Source of the DNA: CAIXSC01 sp046349855
GTDB lineage: Bacteria > Planctomycetota > Planctomycetia > Pirellulales > Pirellulaceae
Reading direction: 5' to 3'
Assembly (NCBI GenBank): GCA_046349855.1
Contig: JAXMBM010000035.1
Coordinates: forward strand, 1-64,000
Length of the DNA: 64,000 bases
Shown piece after piece: positions 8,998 through 17,356 of this stretch; within the stretch, counting starts at the first letter, position 1, and each line of letters starts with the position of its first letter. The notes under the pieces were generated by a model that was given only the letters and a program-made list of their open reading frames with translations, searched no databases and was not told the origin of the DNA. The position numbers were made by a program, and so were the translations under genes.

Positions 8998-9878
8998 TGG
9001 GTGAGCCTCGGAAGAACGGCCGATGGTCCGACCCGCGAGCTGCTGCCTCACGCACCCAGCCCGAGGGGCACGCTCTGGAGGTGACTCCGGGGCCGGAAGC
9101 GTGGATGGCCTCACGCCGTGGGCTGCTGCTGCTGCTGAGCTTGCTGCTGCTCGCTGGGCTGCCGGTCGGTTCGGCGTCCGGAGTCGAAACCGATCCGGTC
9201 GACTCGGGAAACCGGGCCCTGCGATCGGCGTCGAGTTTTCCCTGGTACGACGCGGCGCGGGATGACCTGCGCCGGATCCACGTGAAACCCGAAAAGGCTC
9301 CGGCCCCTCCCTCCTCCCAATGGAACTGGGACTGGAATTTTTCCTGGTTGTCCGCGCTGTTCGAATCGTTTGGCACGCTGGCGCGGGTCATGATCTACGG
9401 GGTACTGTTTGCCATCCTGGCGGGATTGATCTACTTCATCGTGCGCGCCTTCCTGGGACGGGATGTCCGCGACGACGACAGTGAGGAATCCGAGGACGAC
9501 GAGTCGGCGAAGGCGGGCGTCGATCGGATCGAGGAGCTGCCGGTCCAGCTGGCGGCCCCCAAGGGCGACTACCTGGCCGAGGCGCGCCGGCGCTACGAGG
9601 CTGGCGACTATGGAGGCGCGGTGATTTACCTGTTCAGCTACGAACTGCTGCAACTCGATCGCCACCAGCGAATCCAGCTCACACGTGGCAAGACCAATCG
9701 GCAGTATCTGCGCGAGGTGCGCAGCGAACCGCGGCTGCAGGAATTGCTGGCCCGTACCATGATTGCCTTTGAAGACGTGTTCTTCGGCCACCATTCTCTG
9801 GAGCGGGACCGGTTCGAGGCCTGCTGGCAGGAGGTACCGGAATTTCAACGGCTCACGCCGCAGGGAGGCTCCGCATGA
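8997..9878 (+). CDS. DUF4129 domain-containing protein
   Basis: 293 residues. A signal-like hydrophobic stretch occurs near 40-60 (GLLLLLSLLLLAGLPVGSASG), a membrane helix near 130-155, an acidic linker, and then the C-terminal DUF4129 domain (about 185-285) with its characteristic ARRRYEAGDYGGAVIYLFSY...LTRGKTNRQYLREV pattern, read as two motifs. DUF4129 recurs next to DUF4350 and MoxR genes in many bacteria; its function is unknown. The ATG at 8997 overlaps the previous stop, but the ATG before the hydrophobic stretch (MASRRG) would give a conventional signal peptide and may be the true start. Confidence 0.8.
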   Translation: MGEPRKNGRWSDPRAAASRTQPEGHALEVTPGPEAWMASRRGLLLLLSLLLLAGLPVGSASGVETDPVDSGNRALRSASSFPWYDAARDDLRRIHVKPEKAPAPPSSQWNWDWNFSWLSALFESFGTLARVMIYGVLFAILAGLIYFIVRAFLGRDVRDDDSEESEDDESAKAGVDRIEELPVQLAAPKGDYLAEARRRYEAGDYGGAVIYLFSYELLQLDRHQRIQLTRGKTNRQYLREVRSEPRLQELLARTMIAFEDVFFGHHSLERDRFEACWQEVPEFQRLTPQGGSA

Positions 9879-11212
9879 ATCGCCTCCTGTCGCTCGTAGG
9901 ACTGGTCGTGGCCTTCCTGGTGGTCGGCTGTTCGCCCGACGACATCAATCGCCACTATGGACAACGACGCTCGTCGCTGGGCAGCGATAGCGTCAACGGT
10001 ACGGGCGTCCTGGCGCAGATGTTCGAGCATGCCGGACACCGCGTGACGACCTGGCGACGACTCTCTCCCAAACTCCATCAGTACGATGTGCTGGTCTGGT
10101 TCCCCGACTCGTTCAACGCGCCTTCGGGGCGTGAACGGCAGTTCCTCGATCAGTGGTTGGCGGGCGGCTCGCAAAAGGTGCTGGTGTACGTCGGGCGCGA
10201 TTACGATGCCGGGCCGGTCTACTGGCGCAAGATGCAGGTCAATGCGCCGGCGGAAGAAAGCGGGGAGATCGCCGCGCGACTGTCTGAGGCCGAGACGCAG
10301 CATGCCACACACCGTTCCTGGGGCGGCAATGTTCCCTATGGACGCTGGTTTGTCCTCCGTCCCGGTCCGCGGGAGCCCGTGCACGGCTTACGGGGACCGT
10401 GGGCTGAGGGAATCGATGCCAGCAAGACGGAAATCGTGGTCGCCACGCGGCTCGCACCGCCCGAGTCGTCGGACATTCCGACGGCGGGATCCACTCCCGC
10501 CAAGAAGAACGCTCCGCCCAATCCGTTCGCCGCACGCCCCGCCCGTGCCAAACGCGCCAAGGCTTCCAAGTACCTGGCGCCGGAAGCGACCTACTTCGAA
10601 TCGCCGACGCTCCCCGTGAGCGAAACGCTGCTCGAATCGGACGAGGGGGTGGAAATCGTTCGCCGCGTGACCGAGGAGAAGGCTACCAGCTGGTCGACGC
10701 AAGGCAAGGTGATCGTCGTCGCCAACGGTTCCTTCCTGCTGAACCTGCCCCTGGTGAATCACGAGCATCGGAAGCTGGCCGGACGCCTGATCGCGGAATG
10801 TGGCGGGCCCGGCAAGGTGGCTTTTCTGGAGAGCGATGAGTCGGGACTGGAGACCTTTCAGCAGGAACCCGATAGCGATCTCCCTTCGGGGCTCGAACTG
10901 TTCACGATCTTTCCGATCAATGCCATCATCCTGCACTTGATCGCGGTCGGCATCCTGTACTGTTTCGCCGCCCTGCCGATTTTCGGACGCCCGCAGCGGT
11001 TGCCACCCGACACGGTGTCGGATTTTGGCGCTCATCTGACCGCCGTGGGAGAACTCCTGCAGTTCACCCGCGACCGCCAGGCCGCTCGCCAGGCGATCGA
11101 CACTTACTTCCACACGGTCCGCGGCAACACGGTCCGCGGCAGCGCCGATCGGCCACGCCCGGAGCGTGCCGCCCCGACGTCTCCTCAGCCTCCTCCTGCT
11201 GCGCCAACCTGA
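9875..11212 (+). CDS. DUF4350 domain-containing lipoprotein
   Basis: The 445-residue product starts with a lipoprotein signal (lipobox LVVGC, Cys19), so it is probably anchored on the outer face of the cytoplasmic membrane. The next 100 residues are DUF4350: NGTGVLAQMFEHAGHRV, then VLVWFPDS and FLDQWLAGG, a Rossmann-like arrangement seen in GATase-like DUF4350 proteins. A basic Pro/Ala-rich linker spans about 200-230. A second membrane helix lies near 345-370. The last residues carry a short duplication (VRGNTVRGS) from a 15-base direct repeat around 11118-11147. It overlaps the DUF4129 gene by ATGA. The exact role is unknown. Confidence 0.8.
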   Translation: MNRLLSLVGLVVAFLVVGCSPDDINRHYGQRRSSLGSDSVNGTGVLAQMFEHAGHRVTTWRRLSPKLHQYDVLVWFPDSFNAPSGRERQFLDQWLAGGSQKVLVYVGRDYDAGPVYWRKMQVNAPAEESGEIAARLSEAETQHATHRSWGGNVPYGRWFVLRPGPREPVHGLRGPWAEGIDASKTEIVVATRLAPPESSDIPTAGSTPAKKNAPPNPFAARPARAKRAKASKYLAPEATYFESPTLPVSETLLESDEGVEIVRRVTEEKATSWSTQGKVIVVANGSFLLNLPLVNHEHRKLAGRLIAECGGPGKVAFLESDESGLETFQQEPDSDLPSGLELFTIFPINAIILHLIAVGILYCFAALPIFGRPQRLPPDTVSDFGAHLTAVGELLQFTRDRQAARQAIDTYFHTVRGNTVRGSADRPRPERAAPTSPQPPPAAPT

Positions 11213-11255
11213 GTCCCGCATCCCCGAACATAGCGTCTTGTCTTCTGTTGTTTCG

Positions 11256-11261
11256 AAGGAG
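11256..11261 (+). promoter_or_regulatory. Ribosome binding site AAGGAG that fixes the MoxR gene start
   Basis: AAGGAG five bases before the ATG at 11267. It shows that translation starts in the zinc-ribbon frame and not in the frame of the downstream ATPase, which makes the later frame change meaningful. Confidence 0.7.
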
Positions 11262-11266
11262 TTTCG

Positions 11267-12837
11267 ATGAGCGATTCCTCTGCGTCCGCCGGCTCGCCGG
11301 GAGTTCCGGTCTCCACGGTCGAGTTTCTCTGCCAGACCTGCGGTCGCAAACTGCGAGTCAGCTCGGCGTACGTCGGCCGGCCCGCGAAATGCCCGCAGTG
11401 CGGCGGCGTGCAACCGGTTCCAGCGAGTCCCGCCGACCCGCCCGCTCGTGCCGCAATCGCGGTTCCGGCCCCCACGCCCTCACCCACGCTGGCTCCCTCG
11501 CCGTCGCCGACCCTGTCGCCGGCGTTGCCGCCCACGCCCCAGCTGGCTCCCGGCCCCTCCGCAGCGGCTCCACCGTCGTTCGCGGCTCCACCGTCGTTCG
11601 CGCTCCGCCGGCGGCGCCATCGCCCACGTATGCCCCCGTGACGGCACCCCTGGCCACGGGCCCCGTGAGCCCCTTGGGCCCGGCGAGCCCGCTGGGGCCG
11701 ACCAGTCCGTTGGGACCCACGAGTCCGTTCGGACCGAGCGGTTCGCCGCTGGCGGCCAGTCCTTTCGCCGCCACGCTCCCCACGGTGCCCAATTCGTGGA
11801 GCGGCGGGGGCGAGCGGGCAGGGGCCGGAGCAACTCTGGCGGCCGTGTCGCCCGTACCGGCGGCGGCGCGCGTGCCGGGGCGTCGCACGGCGACGAAGGA
11901 ACTGTTCGACCGGATCATGGCCGAAGTCGGCAAGGTCTATGTCGGGCAGGATGAACTGGTCGTGGGGACGCTCGTGGCGCTGTTCTCCAACGGTCACGTG
12001 CTCATCGAAAGCGTCCCCGGGCTGGGCAAGACGCTGTTCGTGCGGACGCTGGGGCGCGTGCTCGGTTTGCAGTTCGGCCGCATTCAGTTCACGGCGGACC
12101 TGATGCCGTCGGATATCACCGGGGCGCCGATCTTCGACATGAAGACGCAGGAGTTTCGCTTCCGTCCTGGTCCGGTGTTCACCCAGTTGCTGCTGGCGGA
12201 CGAAATCAACCGAGCGCCGGCCAAGACGCACGCGGCCCTGTTGGAAATCATGCAGGAATTCCGCGTCACGGTGGACGGGAAGAGCCATACGCTCGACAAG
12301 CCTTTCCTGGTGCTGGCGACGCAGAATCCGATCGAATCGGAAGGGACCTACAATCTGCCCGAAGCCCAGCTTGACCGCTTCATGTTCAAACTGCTGGCTT
12401 CCTATCCCGCGCTGGATGAGGAGAAGCACATCCTGCAGCTGCACAGCCGCCAGATCGATATCAACCAGCGGCTGGAGGATGAGTTGCAGGTGGTGACCAA
12501 CCCGGCGCAGATTCTGCAGACGATTCGCGAGAACGGCGACGTGGTGGTGGATGAGCGGCTGGTGGATTACATCGCGAAGGTGGTGCGCGCCACGCGCAGC
12601 TGGCCCCAGTTTCATCTGGGCGCGTCGCCCCGAGCGGGGCTGGCCATCCTCCAGGCGGCCCGCACGCTGGCCGCCTTCCACGGCCGCGACTATGCGGTGC
12701 CGGACGACGTGGTGCAGATCGCGATCCCGGCGCTCCGGCACCGGGTGATTCTGACGGCTGAAGCGGAAGTGGAAGGGCGGAAGGTGGACGATCTGCTGCA
12801 GGAACTCATCCGCTCGGTGGAGGTGCCGCGCCTGTGA
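11267..12837 (+). CDS. MoxR-family AAA+ ATPase with N-terminal zinc ribbon; frameshifted near 11602
   Basis: Two frames make one protein. From the ATG at 11267 the first frame encodes a zinc ribbon (CQTCGRKLRV...AKCPQCGG, four cysteines in about residues 22-45) and a Pro/Ala linker, and ends at 11641. The -1 frame then continues the same Pro-rich linker (APSPTYAPV, then PLGP repeats) into a full MoxR ATPase: Walker A ESVPGLGKT, Walker B LLADEINRA, sensor 1 ATQNPIE, and the C-terminal lid. One extra G after 11602 would join both frames. MoxR ATPases act as chaperones for metal insertion or complex assembly with VWA-type partners; the DUF58 gene next door fits. The end overlaps DUF58 by four bases. 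Confidence 0.82.
11564..11602 (+). repeat. 18-bp tandem repeat containing the frameshift
   Basis: The unit GCGGCTCCACCGTCGTTC occurs at 11564-11581 and 11582-11599. A third copy begins at 11600 but reads GCG-CTCCGCC, lacking one G. The two intact units encode APPSF repeats. Confidence 0.85.
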
Positions 12838-14258
12838 GTGAATTCGTCAATGCACTGCTGAAAGACGAAGCCTGGCAGATTCAGCTCACCTGGCTGTGGC
12901 TGTTGATCCTCACGGCGCCGTTCATTCCGCTGGCGCTGTTTCAGCGCATCCATCCGTATAAACCGTTCCTGCTGCTGGCACTGGTCCCGTGCGTTCTCAC
13001 GGTGGCGCTGGCCGTGAATCCCGCCTGGCTCATCCCGATCGCCGCCCTCGATGTCATCATCGGGGTGGTGGCGGTCGCCGACCTGTTTACGCTGCCGCGG
13101 CGGAAACATTTTTCGGTGAGTCGGGAGGTGCTGCGCGTAGCATCGCTCCGCATGCCGCACCCGATCGCCATTACCGTGAACAATCACGGGAAGCGAAAAC
13201 GGCAACTGTGGGTGCGCGACGACGCACCGCAGGAGTTCGCCACGGAACCGTCCGAGTTTCGCATTGGGCTGGCGGGGCGGAGTCGGGCGACGATGCACTA
13301 CCAGGCCCGGGCCAGCCGGCGCGGCGAATTCGTCTGGAACGAAGTGCATATCCGCGTCCGCAGCCGCCTGGGGTTGTGGCAGCGGTTTCTTTCGTATTCC
13401 TGCCCAAGCACCATTCACGTCTATCCCGACATGAAACAGCTCGGCGAATACGCCCTGCTGGCCCGCACCAACCGGCTCAGCCTGATGGGGGTCCGCCGCA
13501 CGCGGCGCGTCGGGCAGGACCACGATTTCGAACGGCTGCGCGACTATACGCCCGACGACAATTACAAGCATATCGACTGGCGGTCGACGGCCCGCCGCAA
13601 CAAGCTGACCGTCAAGGATTTCCAGACCAGTCAGAGCCAGCGGCTGCTGTTCCTGGTGGACTGCGGCCGGATGATGACCAATGAAGCGTCTGGCCTGAGT
13701 CTTCTCGATCATGCGCTCAACGCCATGCTCATGCTCAGCTACGTGGCCTTGCGGCAGGGGGATTCCGTTGGCTTCGTGGCGTTCTCCGACCGGATCCTGT
13801 CGTTTGTGCCGCCTCAGGGTGGCATGAAGCAGATGAACCAGCTGCTGCATGCCTCGTTCAATCGCTTTCCGGAATTGGTCGAATCGCGTTACGACCAGGC
13901 GTTCCTGCACCTGTCGACTCATTGCCGCAAGCGGGCGCTCGTCATTCTGATGACCAACCTGATCGATGAAGTCAACGCGCAGCAGGTGCATCAGTACCTG
14001 GCGACACAGGTCGGCCGGCACCTGCCGCTGGGAATCCTGTTGCGCGATCGCCGCATGTTCGAGGCGGTGGAGGTGCCGGAGCCGCGTGGAGCGGCGTTGT
14101 ACCGGGCTGCCGCGGCGGCACACATTCTCACCTGGCGACATCAGGTGATCACCGATCTGCAGCACGCCGGAGTGCTGTGCCTGGACACCTTCCCCGAAGA
14201 AATGACGGCGCCGCTGGTCAACAAGTACCTGGAGCTCAAGGCGCGTCACCTCCTCTAA
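12834..14258 (+). CDS. DUF58 domain-containing protein
   Basis: 474 residues from a GTG start overlapping the MoxR stop. Two N-terminal membrane helices (about 15-35 and 42-80) precede a soluble part with the DUF58 core: GQDHDFERLRDYTPDDNYKHIDW (split: GQDHDFERLRDY and DDNYKHIDWRSTARR) near 225-260, followed by a VWA-like half with LLFLVDCGRMM near 270. DUF58 proteins are the standard partner of MoxR ATPases; the VWA metal-ion site may bind targets. Here the MIDAS-like motif reads DCGRM instead of DxSxS, so metal binding may be changed. It closes the operon that begins at 6112. Confidence 0.88.
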   Translation: MSEFVNALLKDEAWQIQLTWLWLLILTAPFIPLALFQRIHPYKPFLLLALVPCVLTVALAVNPAWLIPIAALDVIIGVVAVADLFTLPRRKHFSVSREVLRVASLRMPHPIAITVNNHGKRKRQLWVRDDAPQEFATEPSEFRIGLAGRSRATMHYQARASRRGEFVWNEVHIRVRSRLGLWQRFLSYSCPSTIHVYPDMKQLGEYALLARTNRLSLMGVRRTRRVGQDHDFERLRDYTPDDNYKHIDWRSTARRNKLTVKDFQTSQSQRLLFLVDCGRMMTNEASGLSLLDHALNAMLMLSYVALRQGDSVGFVAFSDRILSFVPPQGGMKQMNQLLHASFNRFPELVESRYDQAFLHLSTHCRKRALVILMTNLIDEVNAQQVHQYLATQVGRHLPLGILLRDRRMFEAVEVPEPRGAALYRAAAAAHILTWRHQVITDLQHAGVLCLDTFPEEMTAPLVNKYLELKARHLL

Positions 14259-14282
14259 TTCGTCTGCTTCTCCCTGCCACTC

Positions 14283-15446
14283 ATGACTGTCGATGCTGCC
14301 GCCGGGTCCACGGCGTGGCGCTTGCGCCCCGATACGATCTATCTCAATCACGGCTCGTTCGGTCCGCCGCCTGAGCCCGTGCTGGCCGATCAGCGGCGCT
14401 GGAAAACGGCGCTCGACGAACAGCCGATGGACTTCTTCACTCGGCAGTACGAACCGGCCTGGCGGGCCGCCCGTGCTCGGCTGGCCCGCTGGCTCGACGT
14501 GCCCGCATCGCAGCTGATCTTCGTCGACAACGCGACCCACGGCATGAACATCGTGGCCGCCAGTTTTCCTCTGGAACCGGGCGACGAAGTGGTGCTCAAC
14601 AATCACGAATACGGAGCGGTCCTCCGCATCTGGCAGCGGGCCTGTGCCGAGGCTGGAGCGGCTCCTCCGCGGATTGCGCAGCTCCCGGCACGCTGCACCG
14701 CGGCCGACGAGGTCGTCGATGCCATTTTCGCCGAGGTCACTCCCCGCACGCGTTTGATTGTGGCCAGCCATGTGACTTCCCCCACGGCCATCATTCTTCC
14801 GATCGAGCTTCTTTGTCGCCGAGCAGCAGTGGCGGGCATTGCCTGCTGTGTCGACGGTCCGCATGCCCCCGCGCAGGTCGATTTCTCCTTGTCCCGGCTA
14901 TCGTGCGACTTCTATGTCGCCAGCTGTCACAAGTGGCTCAGCGCACCGTTCGGTTCCGGGTTTCTCGCGGTCGCGCCGCGCTGGCAAGCGGTCATGCGCA
15001 CGCCGCAGCTGAGTTGGGGGAGGTTGCTCCCCGATGTGCCCCAATCGTGGGATGACGAGTTCATCTGGAGCGGCACGCGCGATCCCAGCGCCTGGCTGGC
15101 CGTCCCTGCCGCCATCGACTTCCTCGCCGACTACGGCTTCGATCGCTTCCGTCAGACGACGCATGCCCTGGCGCAGTACGGTCGGAATCGCCTGGTCGAA
15201 CTGACCGGCCGCGAGCCGCTCGTCCCCGATGATCCCCAGTGGTACGGTTCGATGGCTCACGTCCCCCTGCCGCCGGGAAATGCTCGCGCACTGCAGCGAG
15301 CGCTCTGGGAGCAGTATGGCATCGAGGTGCCGATCGTCGACTGGAATCAGGAACGCTTTATCCGCGTGTCGTGCCATCTCTACAACGACGCATCGCAGAT
15401 CGATCGATTGGTCGCGGCGCTCCACACGCTGCTGGCGCGCGAGTAG
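14283..15446 (+). CDS. PLP-dependent class V aminotransferase-fold enzyme (isopenicillin N epimerase-like)
   Basis: 387 residues with the class V fold. YLNHGSFGPPP near residue 20 is the substrate-entry motif shared by isopenicillin N epimerase-like and cysteine desulfurase-like enzymes. VDNATHGMN (about 81-89) binds the cofactor phosphate region, VDGPHAPAQ near 196 supplies the Asp that contacts the pyridine nitrogen, and SCHKWLS near 217-223 contains the Schiff-base lysine. The reaction could be epimerisation, desulfurisation or C-S lyase activity; the context does not decide. It starts 24 bp after DUF58 and may be read through from that operon. Confidence 0.87.
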   Translation: MTVDAAAGSTAWRLRPDTIYLNHGSFGPPPEPVLADQRRWKTALDEQPMDFFTRQYEPAWRAARARLARWLDVPASQLIFVDNATHGMNIVAASFPLEPGDEVVLNNHEYGAVLRIWQRACAEAGAAPPRIAQLPARCTAADEVVDAIFAEVTPRTRLIVASHVTSPTAIILPIELLCRRAAVAGIACCVDGPHAPAQVDFSLSRLSCDFYVASCHKWLSAPFGSGFLAVAPRWQAVMRTPQLSWGRLLPDVPQSWDDEFIWSGTRDPSAWLAVPAAIDFLADYGFDRFRQTTHALAQYGRNRLVELTGREPLVPDDPQWYGSMAHVPLPPGNARALQRALWEQYGIEVPIVDWNQERFIRVSCHLYNDASQIDRLVAALHTLLARE

Positions 15447-15456
15447 TTCGCAATTG

Positions 15457-15693
15457 GTGAGGGCGAGGTGCGGTTTCCGCCGACGGCACGCGGTCGCCGC
15501 GGCCGGGGGCGTGGCGGGTGCGCCAGCCCCCGGATTCGATCGATGGTTGCGTCGGCGCATCGATGGGTCTTTCCGTCTGCGCCCCAGCTGCCATCCGCTG
15601 TCCCGCCCGGTTGGCAGGACTCTGCCGGTGGCGCAGGCGGTGACGATGGCGCGGGATGGCGAGGAATGGGTACTTCTTGACGGCCGCGGATGA
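15457..15693 (+). CDS. Possible small hypothetical protein
   Basis: A 78-codon frame opening with GTG inside the otherwise empty 15447-15850 interval. The first half is arginine- and alanine-rich and looks non-coding, but the end (RTLPVAQAVTMARDGEEWVL) is balanced and protein-like. No ribosome site is convincing. The remainder of the interval (15694-15850) shows nothing recognisable. Confidence 0.2.
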   Translation: MRARCGFRRRHAVAAAGGVAGAPAPGFDRWLRRRIDGSFRLRPSCHPLSRPVGRTLPVAQAVTMARDGEEWVLLDGRG

Positions 15694-15850
15694 CGATCAA
15701 CGTTGTCGCTGGACGTGCGGGAGACGCGAGGTTTTCAGAGGTGGCCTCGCGAAGCGCTGACTCCCAGGCACCCGGCAGCCGCGGCGGCCTTGCTTGGACA
15801 CGAGGCCGTCGCCATGACGAGCCCATTGTGCTCGATGGGGAATATTTGGG

Positions 15851-16225
15851 ATGCCAAAAACGACATATCGCGTGGTGACGCGCGGACCCGATGGTGGTCT
15901 GCGCATACGAGATTTTCCTAGTTCCGAGTACCTGTTGCAGACGCACGTGCAGATTGGCGTTGATGACTGCAGCACCGATCTGGAACTGCGCGGGTTGCCC
16001 GTGTTTCGCGGGCTGGTCGGTCCGATGCCCGAGGGAAAGAACATCATCCGCTACGAATCGCCGGAGGTGTTCGAGTCGCTGACCAAGGAATGGAGCGCGG
16101 CGAAAGTGGCGCGCCGTTCCCGGCGGCGCACCGCAGCTCCCGATGATGTGGACCAGAGCGTGCCGCTCGAACGGGTTGCCAGCATCGCTGCCGACAACTA
16201 CCAGCGGCCGGACGTCGTGTCGTAA
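15851..16225 (+). CDS. Hypothetical protein (124 aa)
   Basis: The translation is compositionally balanced, with a YRVVTRGPDGGLRIRDF start and an FRGLVGPMPEGKNIIRYESPEVF core (read as two halves), and is more protein-like than any competing frame. A basic patch (ARRSRRRTA, about 94-102) precedes an acidic tail. No domain is recognised. Its last 28 bases overlap the 3' end of the convergent secreted-protein gene on the other strand, so the two messages would be complementary at their ends. It stands alone: 157 bp or more to any upstream gene, with no clear promoter. Confidence 0.6.
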   Translation: MPKTTYRVVTRGPDGGLRIRDFPSSEYLLQTHVQIGVDDCSTDLELRGLPVFRGLVGPMPEGKNIIRYESPEVFESLTKEWSAAKVARRSRRRTAAPDDVDQSVPLERVASIAADNYQRPDVVS

Positions 16226-16758
16226 CCGCTGGTCGACATGCCATTCCAGGGGCGCGGAGCGGCCGCCGTCGTGGTGGTCGGCGCCGGCCCCAGCGGAACC
16301 CGGGCGACGCGCTCTTCGGCCACGAAGCCGAGTTGCCGGACGGGCACGCGGACGGTGCGAGTTTCGGGGACGAGCTGCCGGACGACGACGGGGGAACGCA
16401 CGATCTGTGTGCGGGCCTCCCACCGCGTCACGGGGGGGCCGCCGGCCGAGTTGGCGACGGTGACCGGCACCTGCACGACTCGCTGCTCTTCCCGGAAGGT
16501 CGTCGTAAACTCCTCGTGATACGCCACTTCCTGACGCTCGACCCACTGCCACTGGGCCACGGGTTTGAGTTCGACGACGCGCTGTTCGCGGAACAGGATC
16601 CCGTTCTGTTCGAAATACAGGTCCTCGGCCCGCAGCTGTCCGCTCCCGCCGCCTCCCGGCAGGCTGACACTGGCAGCCAGCAACAGGATGACGCACCACA
16701 CGGTGGCGACCATCGTGGCTTGAGGAATTCCTTTTCCCATCTGGGCTGACAGCTCCAT
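16198..16758 (-). CDS. Secreted protein with valine/arginine-rich repeats
   Basis: 186 residues from the ATG at 16758, chosen because GGAG lies about eight bases upstream. Residues 7-40 form a signal peptide (ATMVATVWCVILLLAASVSL). The mature part contains repeated beta-strand-like segments such as EQRVVQVPVTV and ETRTVRVPVRQL, a pattern common in planctomycete surface proteins with YTV-like or other Val/Arg-rich repeats. Another reading would start at 16740. The reading frame stays open a further 888 bases upstream, but that part is antisense to the HIT gene and shows no signal. Function unknown, likely cell surface. The 3' end overlaps the convergent gene. Confidence 0.72.
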   Translation of the reverse strand: MELSAQMGKGIPQATMVATVWCVILLLAASVSLPGGGGSGQLRAEDLYFEQNGILFREQRVVELKPVAQWQWVERQEVAYHEEFTTTFREEQRVVQVPVTVANSAGGPPVTRWEARTQIVRSPVVVRQLVPETRTVRVPVRQLGFVAEERVARVPLGPAPTTTTAAAPRPWNGMSTSGYDTTSGRW

Positions 16759-16848
16759 GCGCGGCTCTCCGAGGAGTACCCTGCGCCGTCGGTTATCGGC
16801 ATAATGGGAATAACCGCTTGAACCAATTCCGGAGAAACGACTCTGACG

Positions 16849-17193
16849 ATGAGTGGCAAGACGATTTTCAAAAGGATCATCGACCGCGAGATCCCGGCCC
16901 GCATCGAGTACGAAGATGAGTGGTGTCTGGCGTTTCGTGACATCCATCCGCAGGCCCCTGTTCACCTGCTGGTGATTCCCAAGAAGGAAATCCCCTCCGT
17001 GGATGCGTTGACCAAGGACGATCAGGCCCTGGTCGGGCATCTGTTCCTGGTGATGCAGCAACTCGCGCAGCGCGAGGGGTTGACCAACGGTTATCGGATC
17101 GTGGTCAATAATGGTGCGGATGCCGGACAGACCGTCGCGCACCTCCACTACCACCTGCTGGGAGCTCGACCGCTTTCCTGGCCGCCTGGCTGA
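16849..17193 (+). CDS. HIT-family (histidine triad) nucleotide-binding protein, HINT type
   Basis: 114 residues, the usual length of bacterial HinT. The start carries the conserved TIFKRIIDREIPARI; the active site is HLHYHLL near residues 98-104, followed by the standard SWPPG ending. HinT enzymes are purine nucleoside phosphoramidases that remove AMP from lysyl- or aminoacyl-adenylates; the middle histidine is the nucleophile. All three triad histidines are present. It is a single gene with flanking genes of unrelated type. Confidence 0.93.
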   Translation: MSGKTIFKRIIDREIPARIEYEDEWCLAFRDIHPQAPVHLLVIPKKEIPSVDALTKDDQALVGHLFLVMQQLAQREGLTNGYRIVVNNGADAGQTVAHLHYHLLGARPLSWPPG

Positions 17194-17194
17194 G

Positions 17195-17212
17195 GGACGC
17201 CGCCCGGCGTCC
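17195..17212 (+). terminator. Hairpin after the HIT gene
   Basis: GGACGCC/GGCGTCC, a 7-bp stem with a 4-base loop, two bases after the stop codon. It is followed by GTAG, not a T-tract, so intrinsic termination is uncertain. Confidence 0.35.
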
Positions 17213-17356
17213 GTAGCCCGCGACCGCCCCCACTCGTGCCTTGGCGATGCCCACCCACACGCAGTTTCCACGACCGAGGGAACTCCGCCCTGCCGGAACC
17301 GGCCACACCGACGAGCGGCCCCTGTTGCTTTCCCGGGAATGAGAGGAATCGGCACC

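Noticed and set aside
11595..11610. Programmed ribosomal frameshifting in the MoxR gene
   Set aside because: No slippery heptamer or downstream pseudoknot is visible; a missing G in the third repeat copy explains the change better.
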